A stretch of 64,000 nucleotides of DNA. Origin: Kordiimonas pumila (GTDB lineage: Bacteria; Pseudomonadota; Alphaproteobacteria; Sphingomonadales; Kordiimonadaceae). Numbering within the stretch: position 1 is the stretch's first letter; each line of letters begins with the position of its first letter. The notes under the pieces are model-generated. The model was not told where the DNA came from. It did no database searches and worked only from the letters and a program-made list of their open reading frames with translations. The DNA lies in NCBI RefSeq assembly GCF_015240255.1, contig NZ_CP061205.1:1633501-1697500 (forward strand). Direction: 5' to 3'. Both the position numbers and the translations under genes were made by a program. Below are positions 1 to 8,046 of this stretch, piece after piece.

Positions 1-49
1 TAAGCTTTTCATGCTCATCAAGTAGTGGCTCATAGTGTGCGTTCATCAT
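1..49 (-). CDS. 5' end of an unidentified leftward gene, truncated by the window
   Basis: Only the first 16 codons are visible, reading leftward from an ATG at 49 (or the second ATG at 46): MMNAHYEPLLDEHEKL. A good Shine-Dalgarno-like GGGGAAAT lies just upstream on the minus strand at about 50-58, and the frame stays open to the window edge. The product is not identifiable from so few residues. An acidic start with EHEKL is seen in some acyl-CoA dehydrogenases, but that is only a guess. The gene would be divergent from the amidohydrolase gene at 361. Confidence 0.4.
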   Translation of the reverse strand, partial: MMNAHYEPLLDEHEKL

Positions 50-360
50 ATTTCCCCGGTTAGCACTTACATTTATAGCAGGTTTCAATAGAAATGCTGA
101 GATAGCCGTAAAGTGACTGCATTTAGTCAGTATAATAAACCAAATGGTCGGTCAATAAACTATTGTAATAGACAATGTGGGTTGTTAGTGGCGTGTTTTG
201 CGTTTTCTAGGGGTGTCGCGCTTTCTATGGGCCAATTAATGTTTAGACTGGGCCAGTTGATTGTTTTCAGTAAAATCGATGCTTATAGTTTTTTACACAT
301 ATTCAAATTGCAGGCCGTTTGAAGAGGGTTTTATACGGTTGGTGACATAGGGGGAACACA
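50..360. other. Divergent intergenic region, no gene recognised
   Basis: About 310 bases lie between the leftward partial gene and the rightward amidohydrolase gene. A 69-codon open frame (113-322) has no ribosome binding site and a composition unlike a protein, so I do not call it. The region presumably holds promoters for both flanking genes, but I see no convincing -35/-10 pair or operator. The only clear element is the AGGGGGAA ribosome binding site just before 361. Confidence 0.5.
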
Positions 361-3300
361 GTGGTGGCTTTACATAATCGTTTTACAGCAGTGTTGGCAG
401 GGCTGCTTGCAACAGTTTCCTTCAATCAGGCAGGTGTAGCAGCAGATGCTGTTGATGCAGGTAAAAACCTTCAGTTTACAACCGATCAAGCCACATGGAT
501 GTCGCTTGATGTTTCGCCAAACGGCAAAGAAATTTTGGTTGATGTGCTGGGCGATATTTACACCCTTGATGTTCGTGGTGGGGCTGCAAAACCGGTTCTG
601 ACAGGAAAGGCTTTTGAAGGGCACCCGGTTTTCTCACCAGATGGTAAGAAGTTTGCCTTTATCAGTGACAGAGATGGTTCAAATAATCTCTGGATCGCTA
701 ACGTTGATGGGTCTGGCCTGAAAAAGCTGTCTCATGATGATGGTGCCATGCTGTATGCCTCTCCCAACTGGTCGGCTGACGGCCAATATGTTTACGTTTC
801 AAAGGCGCCTTATTCCCTTCTCGCGTTTGAAGTGTTTATGTTTCATGTTGACGGCGGCGCTGGTGTAAAACTGACCAAAGCGCAGCCGAATGGAACAGAA
901 TCGTTTGATGACCGTACCAATGCACTCGGTATAGTAGCCTCTCCTGATGGGCGGTATGTTTATTATGCCACAAAGCAAGGTTCCACTTGGTCAGAGCATA
1001 AGCTGCCGCACTGGTCTATTGTGCGGCGCGACCTGCAAACGGGTGTTGTTGACACTATTATTCCCGCAACGGGCGGCGCGATGGAGCCAGCTTTATCGCA
1101 TGACGGTAAAAAGATAGTTTATGCCAGCCGTGAGGGCCAGACAACAGGCCTGAGGCTGCGTGATCTTGAGACTGGAAACGATACAAGCCTTATAGCGCGT
1201 GTGGACCGCGACGGTCATTACGGCGGTTATTATATGGGGCTAATACCACGGTATGCGTTTACCCCCGATGATAAAGCCTTAATCCTGTCTGTGGACGGCA
1301 AGATAAAACGCTTTGATATGGCAGAGCGAACACTCACTGATATTCCTTTTTCGGTGCAAGTTGATGTAAAGCTGGGCAGCCAAACCCGGGTTGCGCAAAA
1401 AGTGGAAACAGGCCCTGTGAAGGCCAGAATTATTCAGGCCCCTAAGCTTTCACCAGACGGAAGATCAATTGTATTTACAGCGCTTGGGCAACTGTATGTG
1501 ATGGATTTAAAAGATGGTGCCAAGCCGCGCCGTGTTGCGGCAACTGCAGGTGATATATTTCAGCCTAACTGGTCGCCGGACGGAAAATCCCTTGTCTATG
1601 TAACATGGTCAGCAGCAGAAGGTGGCCATGTCTGGTCTATCGCGGCTAATGGTACATCAAAGCCAAAGCAGCTTACAAAGGCCTCAGCCTACTATACAGA
1701 GCCTGTTGTTAGCCCAGACGGCAAGGCAGTCGTTTTTCTACAAGCCAGCCACTATGACCGGTTGCGATCTACATCAGAGATATGGGCAGTTTATGCAACA
1801 GATATAGTCCAAGTTCCGTTCTCTGGTGGGCCAAGCAAGCTTGTGCTACATGCAAAAGGGATACATGCGCCGCATTTCTCCACTGTTGATCAGAACCGTA
1901 TCCAGTTTTACGGGGCGTCTGGGCTAAGCTCTGTAAGGCTCGACGGTGTTGATCTGCGCCAACAGGTTTCCGTTACGGAAGTATCAAGGTCACAGTATAC
2001 TGGTTATCCCGTTCCCGTAAGCGAAGTGCGGATCAGACCGCAAGGAGATTGGGCGCTTGCTAAAACCAGTTCGTCAGACCTCTATCTGGTGAATGTGCCC
2101 CCTTTAAACGGCGAAGCACCGGTTATTAACTTGGCAAGCCCTAGTGTTGCGCTCTTTAAACTAACAGATATTGGCGCTGATTATTTTGACTGGGCAAAAG
2201 ACGGTGAGGTGATCACATGGTCTGTTGGCGCCAGTTTTTATCAAATTAATTTGGCGGACATTGATTTTTCAAAGCATGAACCAGTTCAAGGTAAAGCTGA
2301 TAAATACACCGCTGTTGTTGAAATACCCCGTGATGTGCCAGAGGGTGTTTTGGTGCTGCGCGGCGCAACAGCTATCACCATGAAGGGTGATGAAATTATC
2401 GAAAATGCTGATGTTATTGTAACCAATAACCGGATAACCGCTGTTGGCGAGGTTGGCAGCCTTGCTGCCCCAGAAGGCGCAGAGGTGTTGGATATTACAG
2501 GAAAATACATTGTACCGGGCTTTATCGATACCCATGCGCATTGGTTCAGTATTCGCAGGGAACTGCTCGAGAAAAACCACTGGAATTTCCTTGCTAACCT
2601 TGCATACGGCGTTACCTCGGGTCTTGATGTGCAAACTTTTACGGTTGATACCTTTTCTTATCAGGACATGATCGACGCAGGCATGATGCTGGGGCCTCGT
2701 GCCTTTTCCACGGGACCGGGTGTTTTTGTAAACAGCGATATTCATTCAAAGGCTGATGCGGTTAATGTATTAACCCGCTACCGTGATTATTACCGCACCC
2801 GCAATATCAAAGCCTATATGGTGGGAGACAGGGAACAGCGCGGCTTTATGCTTGAGGGCGCCCGTGAAGTGGGCATGATGCCAACAACAGAAGGCGCGAG
2901 CGATTTACGGCTTAACCTGACCCATGCTCTAGACGGGTTTTCGGGGAATGAGCATAACTTGCCCGTAACACCCATCCATAAGGATGTTATTACGCTGTTT
3001 GCTGAAAGCCGGATAGCCTATACGCCAACTCTGACGGTTTTGTATGGTGGCCCCCTGACACTAGATGATATGATTATAAGGCACGACCCGGCAGGCAGTG
3101 AAAAACTGCAGCGCTTTATGCCAAGCCATATGATCGAAAGCGTTTTTTCAGACAGGAAATGGATCCGCACCAAAGACCATGCCTATCCCCAGTTTGCCGC
3201 TGATGCGATCGCAATACAGCGGGCTGGGGGCCTTGTTGGCATGGGCAGCCACGGCGAGGTGCAAGGCCTTGGTTATCACTGGGAGATGGAAGCATATGCT

Positions 3301-3582
3301 TCGGGCGGCGCTACCCCGCACGAGGTTTTGATGGCTGCGACTATTGGGTCAAGTGAGGTAATCGGCAGAAAAGATGATCTTGGCAGCATTGAAGCAGGCA
3401 AGCTTGCGGATATGGTGATCCTGAACGAAAACCCGCTAAGCGATATTAAAAATACCAAATCAATTGAGTTTGTGATGAAAAATGGCCGGCTATATAATGA
3501 TGATACCCTTGATGAAGTGTGGCCAACGCCCAAAAAACTAGCACCAACATGGTATATGAAAAAGGCGGTAGATACTGAATAA
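361..3582 (+). CDS. Secreted beta-propeller (TolB/PD40-like) amidohydrolase fusion
   Basis: The 1073-residue protein begins at a GTG with a strong AGGGGGAA ribosome binding site; a second GTG directly follows. Residues 1-28 look like a Sec signal peptide ending near VAADA, so it should be exported. Residues about 40-620 hold repeated SPDGK / WSPDGKSL blades typical of WD40-like PD40/TolB propellers. Residues about 655-1050 are an amidohydrolase domain: the DTHAHW metal motif puts His725 and His727 in place, and the C-terminus has the usual GSIEAGKLADMVIL strand. Related proteins are annotated as TolB-amidohydrolase fusions of uncertain substrate, and a peptide- or amide-hydrolysing periplasmic role is inference. 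The gene appears monocistronic. Confidence 0.85.
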   Translation: MVALHNRFTAVLAGLLATVSFNQAGVAADAVDAGKNLQFTTDQATWMSLDVSPNGKEILVDVLGDIYTLDVRGGAAKPVLTGKAFEGHPVFSPDGKKFAFISDRDGSNNLWIANVDGSGLKKLSHDDGAMLYASPNWSADGQYVYVSKAPYSLLAFEVFMFHVDGGAGVKLTKAQPNGTESFDDRTNALGIVASPDGRYVYYATKQGSTWSEHKLPHWSIVRRDLQTGVVDTIIPATGGAMEPALSHDGKKIVYASREGQTTGLRLRDLETGNDTSLIARVDRDGHYGGYYMGLIPRYAFTPDDKALILSVDGKIKRFDMAERTLTDIPFSVQVDVKLGSQTRVAQKVETGPVKARIIQAPKLSPDGRSIVFTALGQLYVMDLKDGAKPRRVAATAGDIFQPNWSPDGKSLVYVTWSAAEGGHVWSIAANGTSKPKQLTKASAYYTEPVVSPDGKAVVFLQASHYDRLRSTSEIWAVYATDIVQVPFSGGPSKLVLHAKGIHAPHFSTVDQNRIQFYGASGLSSVRLDGVDLRQQVSVTEVSRSQYTGYPVPVSEVRIRPQGDWALAKTSSSDLYLVNVPPLNGEAPVINLASPSVALFKLTDIGADYFDWAKDGEVITWSVGASFYQINLADIDFSKHEPVQGKADKYTAVVEIPRDVPEGVLVLRGATAITMKGDEIIENADVIVTNNRITAVGEVGSLAAPEGAEVLDITGKYIVPGFIDTHAHWFSIRRELLEKNHWNFLANLAYGVTSGLDVQTFTVDTFSYQDMIDAGMMLGPRAFSTGPGVFVNSDIHSKADAVNVLTRYRDYYRTRNIKAYMVGDREQRGFMLEGAREVGMMPTTEGASDLRLNLTHALDGFSGNEHNLPVTPIHKDVITLFAESRIAYTPTLTVLYGGPLTLDDMIIRHDPAGSEKLQRFMPSHMIESVFSDRKWIRTKDHAYPQFAADAIAIQRAGGLVGMGSHGEVQGLGYHWEMEAYASGGATPHEVLMAATIGSSEVIGRKDDLGSIEAGKLADMVILNENPLSDIKNTKSIEFVMKNGRLYNDDTLDEVWPTPKKLAPTWYMKKAVDTE

Positions 3583-3614
3583 CAGACGCAGCCTTTACAG
3601 CATAATTTTTGTAT

Positions 3615-3656
3615 GATTAGTTAGGCACCGCAGGCAAACATGGTGCCTGATTAATC
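3615..3656. terminator. 15-bp inverted repeat between amidohydrolase and Lrp-like genes
   Basis: Arms at 3615-3629 and 3642-3656 pair over 15 positions (two as G-U in RNA) around a 12-base loop, with core AGGCACC / GGTGCCT. There is no run of T after it, so it is either a weak or factor-assisted terminator for the upstream gene, or an operator or attenuator for the small Lrp-like gene starting at 3680. The hairpin is seen directly; its role is inferred. Confidence 0.45.
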
Positions 3657-3679
3657 ATATGAAGTGGGCTATAGGCGAC

Positions 3680-3949
3680 ATGAGAACTTTTTTTGTTATG
3701 ATAAAGTGCAACCTTGGAAAAGTGTATGATGTTGCTGAGCGACTGGTTGATGAAATTGAAGAAACACCAACTGTTTATTCCATCTCTGGTGATTTCGACC
3801 TGCTGGCACAGTTTAGTGTGCACACCACAGATGATATTGGGCGCTTTGTGAATGACAAAGTGCAGACAATAGCCGGGGTTGCCAACACCAAAACCATCAT
3901 ATGCTTTAATGCCTTCACCAAGGATTCAGGCTATCATGATGATGTGTAG
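3680..3949 (+). CDS. Stand-alone Lrp/AsnC-type ligand-binding (RAM) domain protein
   Basis: The product is 89 residues from the preferred ATG at 3680; an in-frame ATG at 3659 lacks a ribosome binding site. It matches the C-terminal ligand-binding half of Lrp/AsnC regulators: a first strand FFVMIKC, then YSISGDFDLLAQFSV and the closing GVANTKTIICFNAF segment. The N-terminal winged helix is absent and no HTH lies upstream, so it cannot bind DNA alone. Such SraM-like RAM-only proteins form oligomers that bind amino acids. It may modulate a full-length Lrp partner or sense an amino-acid ligand of the neighbouring hydrolases. It is convergent with the next gene. Confidence 0.75.
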   Translation: MRTFFVMIKCNLGKVYDVAERLVDEIEETPTVYSISGDFDLLAQFSVHTTDDIGRFVNDKVQTIAGVANTKTIICFNAFTKDSGYHDDV

Positions 3950-3963
3950 GTAGATCTTTGGGC

Positions 3964-3982
3964 TGGGCAGTTAAAATGCCCA
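3964..3982. terminator. Short hairpin between convergent genes
   Basis: TGGGCA (3964-3969) and TGCCCA (3977-3982) form a six-pair stem with a seven-base A/T loop in the 48-base gap between two convergent genes. No clear T tract follows on either strand, so termination is only suggested by position. Confidence 0.3.
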
Positions 3983-3997
3983 TGACCCTATCGTACC

Positions 3998-4627
3998 TTA
4001 ATATAGATCATCCTTTAAAGCCTGTCGGTACATACTCTCTAGCTCCTCAGGGTTAAGGTCTGGCAGGTTTACAAGATCGTTTAAGACTTTACCTACCTTA
4101 GGGTACTCGTCGACAGACTCCCAGTTATCAGAATCCCACAGGCCAGAGCGTTTAAAGGCTTTGCCGCAGTGGAAATAGGCCTGTGTTATCTGTAGCTTGA
4201 TGGCAGCTTTAGGCAGTTTGTTAAACTCCATTAGCTGCTTTAGAAGTTCAGGGTCGCGGGTAAAGGTGGCTGTTCCATTCATCCGTAAGAACAGATCAAG
4301 CTTTGGGACCAGTAATAACAAACTACACCGGCCTGATGTAATGATGTTGGTAACTGTTTCCAGTTTGTTGTTGCCGGGCCAATCACCAATGGCAACAGTT
4401 GTGCGGTCAATTACCTTAACGCAGCCGGGTTTACCGCCACGAGGCGATGTATCCATGCCTTCTTCGGATTCAGACGAGATAACAACAAAAGGCGCCTTGC
4501 GGATAAAGTCCACCATATGGTCGTGTAGAAAGTCTAATGTTGGTTTTGTGGCAAGCGGACTTGGTTCGCCGTAATATGTACGAAGTTCATCAAGGCTGTC
4601 GATTATATAGGGGTCTTTTGGGGTCAT
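3998..4627 (-). CDS. Pyridoxamine 5'-phosphate oxidase-fold (FMN-binding split barrel) family protein
   Basis: The 209-residue cytoplasmic protein resembles the MSMEG_1061 branch of the PNPOx-like split-barrel family. Visible features are FVVISSESEEGMDTSPRGG (the first strands that contact FMN), then AIGDWPGNNKLETVTNI and the LLLLVPKLDLFLRMNGTA strand. Family members bind FMN, F420 or heme, and the substrate cannot be read from sequence. It lies downstream of the leftward hyuA-DUF917-TonB receptor operon, separated from it by 94 bases that hold a hairpin, so it may be partly or independently transcribed. Confidence 0.75.
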   Translation of the reverse strand: MTPKDPYIIDSLDELRTYYGEPSPLATKPTLDFLHDHMVDFIRKAPFVVISSESEEGMDTSPRGGKPGCVKVIDRTTVAIGDWPGNNKLETVTNIITSGRCSLLLLVPKLDLFLRMNGTATFTRDPELLKQLMEFNKLPKAAIKLQITQAYFHCGKAFKRSGLWDSDNWESVDEYPKVGKVLNDLVNLPDLNPEELESMYRQALKDDLY

Positions 4628-4684
4628 TTTATCTCTGTCTGAAGTAAGGGTTCACGGGTTGTGATGCAGGAAAGGAAAATGCTG

Positions 4685-4708
4685 GCCTGCACCCCGTGGG
4701 ATGCAGGC
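4685..4708 (-). terminator. Hairpin after the TonB receptor gene
   Basis: Read leftward, GCCTGCA and TGCAGGC pair, extended inward by CCC/GGG with one bulged base. It lies just past the stop of the TonB receptor gene. Only a short TTTT follows after several bases, so termination may be partial with read-through into the PNPOx-like gene. Confidence 0.45.
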
Positions 4709-4721
4709 TGTGCTGTATTTT

Positions 4722-6884
4722 TTAGAAGCTGTATGACAGCTCTAAGCCGTAGGAACGAGGTTTTGTGAAGCCGCGTACATACCCACCGGCAATAAAGGCA
4801 ACCTCTGTTGCTTGCTGTGTATCAAGTACGTTGTCTACATAGGCCTTGAGGCTCCATGTGCTTGTAATAAGACCCGCCCGAATATCAAGATAGTCTTTGG
4901 CCTCAATCGGGAAACCGTTACCTGTTATCAGGTACATGGCGCCTTGGCGTCTATAGTCTGTACGCAGGGTAAAGTCGATCGTGTCTGTTACAGGCTGCTC
5001 GTACTGGAAGCCCGCGTTTGCTGTCCATTTTGGAGTGGCGGGTGCAGCAGTGCCATCTGCAACTTCAGCATCAAGGTATCCAAGACTACCGAATATTTCG
5101 AGCGATGAGGTTACATGGAACGCAGTTTCCAGTTCAACACCGTTAATGTTTGTTGACGGTAGGTTTGTTGTAATGCGGAAAGGCGGTGTGGCTACAACGG
5201 TTGTAAATTGTTGGTCAGAATAATCTGTGTGAAAGAGGGCGCCGTTCAGTGTTAGGCGGCGATCCATGAAAGAGCTTTTGAAGCCGATCTCATAGTTTTT
5301 GGTACTTTCGGGCAGTGTTCTGTTACCTGTATTATAGAACCCGCTTCTAAAGCCTTCAGCATAGGTTGCATAGGCCATGAAGGCATCTGTGAAATCATAT
5401 GAAAGCTGAACCTTAGGCTGGAACTTGCTGTCTTTTGTTTCCAGTATATCAACAGGGTTCCCGTCTGGGTCTACCGTTGGAACAGGTGTTGGGTCATCGG
5501 CAGAGACAATCTGTCCTGTGCTATATTTATTTTCATCATATCTGCCAGCAAGGGTAAGCTCTAGTTTGTCTGTCAGGTCGTAGTTGATCTGGCCGTAAAC
5601 ACCCCACATGGTATCTTTTTTCTTGTCTAACCGGTCAAGTGCAAGGAAGGGTGTGCCGGGGTTGGGGCCAACAAGCCAGCCAAGGCCCAAATGGTTGTCG
5701 CTTTTACGTTCCAGAAGCTCAAGCCCTAATACCCAGCGCAGTGGACTGTCAGAGTTTGAAGTCAGGCGTGTATCAAGCGTGTAGGTTTCAAAGTTGTCAC
5801 TCAGGTCCTGAATTTCATCCATGAATTCGCCAGCAGCGGCATCAGCGCCTGCAAGTGGTAGTCCAAAGAGGGTCTGCGATCCATCAGCAGGTGTTTTGCC
5901 CCATGATGCTGTATTGGTAAAGTGCTGCTCAATGTCTTGGTAACCTGCAACGCTTGTCAGAATGGCAGGGCCAAAATCCCACTCAATCTTCACTGAAAGG
6001 TCTGTAATTTGCCGGTCTTCAGAACCTATAATGCCGCTACGTTCTGGGCCGGGGTTAATGTCTTTGTCAAATTCGTCAAGCAGGCTAACGTCAGAGAGCT
6101 TGTCCTGGAAACCTGCGCCTGCAGTGATGTCAGTATAGGCCGCACGAAAGTCTATTTTAAGGTTGTCTGTTGGCGTGAATACCAGCAAGCCACGAACAGT
6201 TGCCTGTTCCTCAAAATCAAGATCAACACCGTCAGTGCTGTCGATCAGGCCGTCGTTATTATTATAGTAGCCAGCAAGCCGGAAGGCGAGCTTGTCTTCA
6301 ACGATAGGGCCGGAAATAGCGCCAGAGGCTTTAATGTCATTCCCTTTACCATAGGAAAGTTTGAGATCGCCTTCAAATGTATCACCTGGTTGTTTTGTAA
6401 TAACGTTGATAGCGCCTGCAATTGCACCAGCACCGTACAGCGCGCCTTGTGGGCCTTTCAAAACCTCGATGCGCTCAATATCAAGAAGGGCGCCTTGGTT
6501 GATCGCGTCAAGCGTACCAGCTTTCACACCGTCAACCACATAGGTTACTGGTGGCCAGCCTTGCTGCCCTGTTGTGATGCCGCGAATGGTAATGAAGGTA
6601 ACGCCTGCACGGTATGCTTCGCGCATAATGATGTTTGGCGTCATATCGATAAAGTCTTGAACATCATCAATGCCTGCCGCTTCGATCTGGGATGCGCTAA
6701 AGGCTGTAATGGAATCCGGAATATCCTGCAGGCTTTCTTTACGAAGGCGCGCGGTTACAACAATTTCCTCGAACATCATGCCTGTATCATTTGTACTCTG
6801 CTCCGTTTGAGCAAAAGTGGGAACTGATCCCATAATGGAAGCCCCAACTGTAGCAAAAAGCATGGTTTTCAACTTTGTGGTCAT
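4722..6884 (-). CDS. TonB-dependent outer-membrane receptor
   Basis: From the ATG at 6884, preceded by GGGAGAAACGAA, the product has 720 residues. A longer open frame reaches back to 7007 but would run into the upstream gene and lose the signal peptide at the N-terminus. A Sec signal ends near PTFAQ. The TonB box region EEIVVTAR is followed by the plug domain, including VLKGPQGALYGAGAIAGAINV, then a 22-strand-type barrel that ends in the aromatic C-terminus LELSYSF. It is the last gene of a leftward operon after hydantoinase-like and DUF917 genes, so its ligand may be the compound those enzymes act on. Related receptors import siderophores, glycans and aromatic or other organics, and the ligand here is unknown. 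Confidence 0.9.
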   Translation of the reverse strand: MTTKLKTMLFATVGASIMGSVPTFAQTEQSTNDTGMMFEEIVVTARLRKESLQDIPDSITAFSASQIEAAGIDDVQDFIDMTPNIIMREAYRAGVTFITIRGITTGQQGWPPVTYVVDGVKAGTLDAINQGALLDIERIEVLKGPQGALYGAGAIAGAINVITKQPGDTFEGDLKLSYGKGNDIKASGAISGPIVEDKLAFRLAGYYNNNDGLIDSTDGVDLDFEEQATVRGLLVFTPTDNLKIDFRAAYTDITAGAGFQDKLSDVSLLDEFDKDINPGPERSGIIGSEDRQITDLSVKIEWDFGPAILTSVAGYQDIEQHFTNTASWGKTPADGSQTLFGLPLAGADAAAGEFMDEIQDLSDNFETYTLDTRLTSNSDSPLRWVLGLELLERKSDNHLGLGWLVGPNPGTPFLALDRLDKKKDTMWGVYGQINYDLTDKLELTLAGRYDENKYSTGQIVSADDPTPVPTVDPDGNPVDILETKDSKFQPKVQLSYDFTDAFMAYATYAEGFRSGFYNTGNRTLPESTKNYEIGFKSSFMDRRLTLNGALFHTDYSDQQFTTVVATPPFRITTNLPSTNINGVELETAFHVTSSLEIFGSLGYLDAEVADGTAAPATPKWTANAGFQYEQPVTDTIDFTLRTDYRRQGAMYLITGNGFPIEAKDYLDIRAGLITSTWSLKAYVDNVLDTQQATEVAFIAGGYVRGFTKPRSYGLELSYSF

Positions 6885-6942
6885 TTCGTTTCTCCCAACG
6901 ACATATTGTTTATCGGTTTTTTTGACATCTACTAACAAGTGG

Positions 6943-8046
6943 TTATTTGAATTCTTCGATAGGTGTGAAAGGTTCATTGATCCCAAAGGCTTGGGGGCCA
7001 AAAACATTCAGAGCTTCGGGGGTGCGCATAATGGGTGGCACACTGGCACCTATGACCTTGACCCGCTGGCCGTACTTAAGGGCTTCAGTTGGCAGGGGTT
7101 CTGCCGTTTCGCGGTCAACAATACAAATAAGGTCTGGCACGATGGCACAGACAGTGCCGTCGATACGGGCAACAAGGTTTTCATTCTGAAACTCAACAGA
7201 CATTTCGCGGCCCGAACCATTAAGTTCGGTCATGATACAGTGCCCGATGGAAAAACCACGGGTGGTCTCACGTCTTAAATCAGTGATTTTTCCATCAAAC
7301 AATACCTTGCAGTGGCGGTAGTATTCTGTGGTTTTCAGAAAGCCTAAGAGAGCTTCAATCGGTGATCCTGTCTTGCGCCCATCCGCAATTGCCTGACCAA
7401 TGCCTGTAGCAAGGCTAAGGGTGTTTTTAACAGCATACGCTTTTACCTGTTTGCCTGATAAAGGGTAGCAACTGATCATAACAGACATGCCCATAGACAC
7501 GGCGATCGCCCGAACAAGGCTTTCCGCTTTTTGGGCACTAGAGGCCCGAACAATGACCGAATTCATATGTTCATCAACAACGGCAAGCGGGGTTGCTGAG
7601 CAGCCATAAACATTAAAGCTAACCATTTGAATTTCAGGGAAAGCGCGGCCCATGCCATCTGCATTTACCAGAGGCAGGCCAGCACGCGCCGCTGCCATAA
7701 TAGGCAGGGTAGAATTAATGCCGCCAATTTCAATCGGGATAAGGGCGTCAGGTTTGCGGCCTAGTTCTTCAGAAAGGCGTTTTAGAGCTAAGTCTATATC
7801 GTCGCCGCACGCCGCTTTTTCAGCGAGCACAGTGGGGGCGCCGAGCATGGCGATTGGTAGGATGAGTGCATCATCATCAAGGCTATCGGCATCAATTATT
7901 TCAGGGGCGCCATATTCCGCAATAGCTTGCTGGGCAAGTAAGCGGCCAATATAGGGATCTCCGCCGCCGCCTGTACCAAGGAATGCTGCTCCGCGTGCAA
8001 AGTCTTCAAGGCTTTTTTTGTCAAATTTCATCGAACTTTTACTCAT
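6943..8046 (-). CDS. DUF917 family protein (hydantoinase/oxoprolinase-associated)
   Basis: The 367-residue protein has the DUF917 signature start, FARGAAFLGTGGGGDPYIG, and a middle segment IPIEIGGINSTLPIMAAA followed by PLVNADGMGRAFPEIQM. DUF917 proteins are almost always encoded beside hydantoinase/oxoprolinase-type ATPases. Here the ATG overlaps the stop of the upstream HyuA-like gene by four bases (ATGA), implying translational coupling and probable complex formation. No reaction is firmly established for this family; a role in ATP-dependent opening of a cyclic amide is inference. Confidence 0.88.
   Translation of the reverse strand: MSKSSMKFDKKSLEDFARGAAFLGTGGGGDPYIGRLLAQQAIAEYGAPEIIDADSLDDDALILPIAMLGAPTVLAEKAACGDDIDLALKRLSEELGRKPDALIPIEIGGINSTLPIMAAARAGLPLVNADGMGRAFPEIQMVSFNVYGCSATPLAVVDEHMNSVIVRASSAQKAESLVRAIAVSMGMSVMISCYPLSGKQVKAYAVKNTLSLATGIGQAIADGRKTGSPIEALLGFLKTTEYYRHCKVLFDGKITDLRRETTRGFSIGHCIMTELNGSGREMSVEFQNENLVARIDGTVCAIVPDLICIVDRETAEPLPTEALKYGQRVKVIGASVPPIMRTPEALNVFGPQAFGINEPFTPIEEFK

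Noticed and set aside
113-322. 69-codon rightward open frame before the first full gene
   Set aside because: No ribosome binding site, cysteine- and phenylalanine-rich random-looking composition, and no family resemblance.
6009-6827. 272-codon frame antisense to the TonB receptor gene
   Set aside because: It lies wholly within the convincing receptor gene on the other strand, and its composition (Cys, Asn, Val rich) is typical of an antisense shadow.
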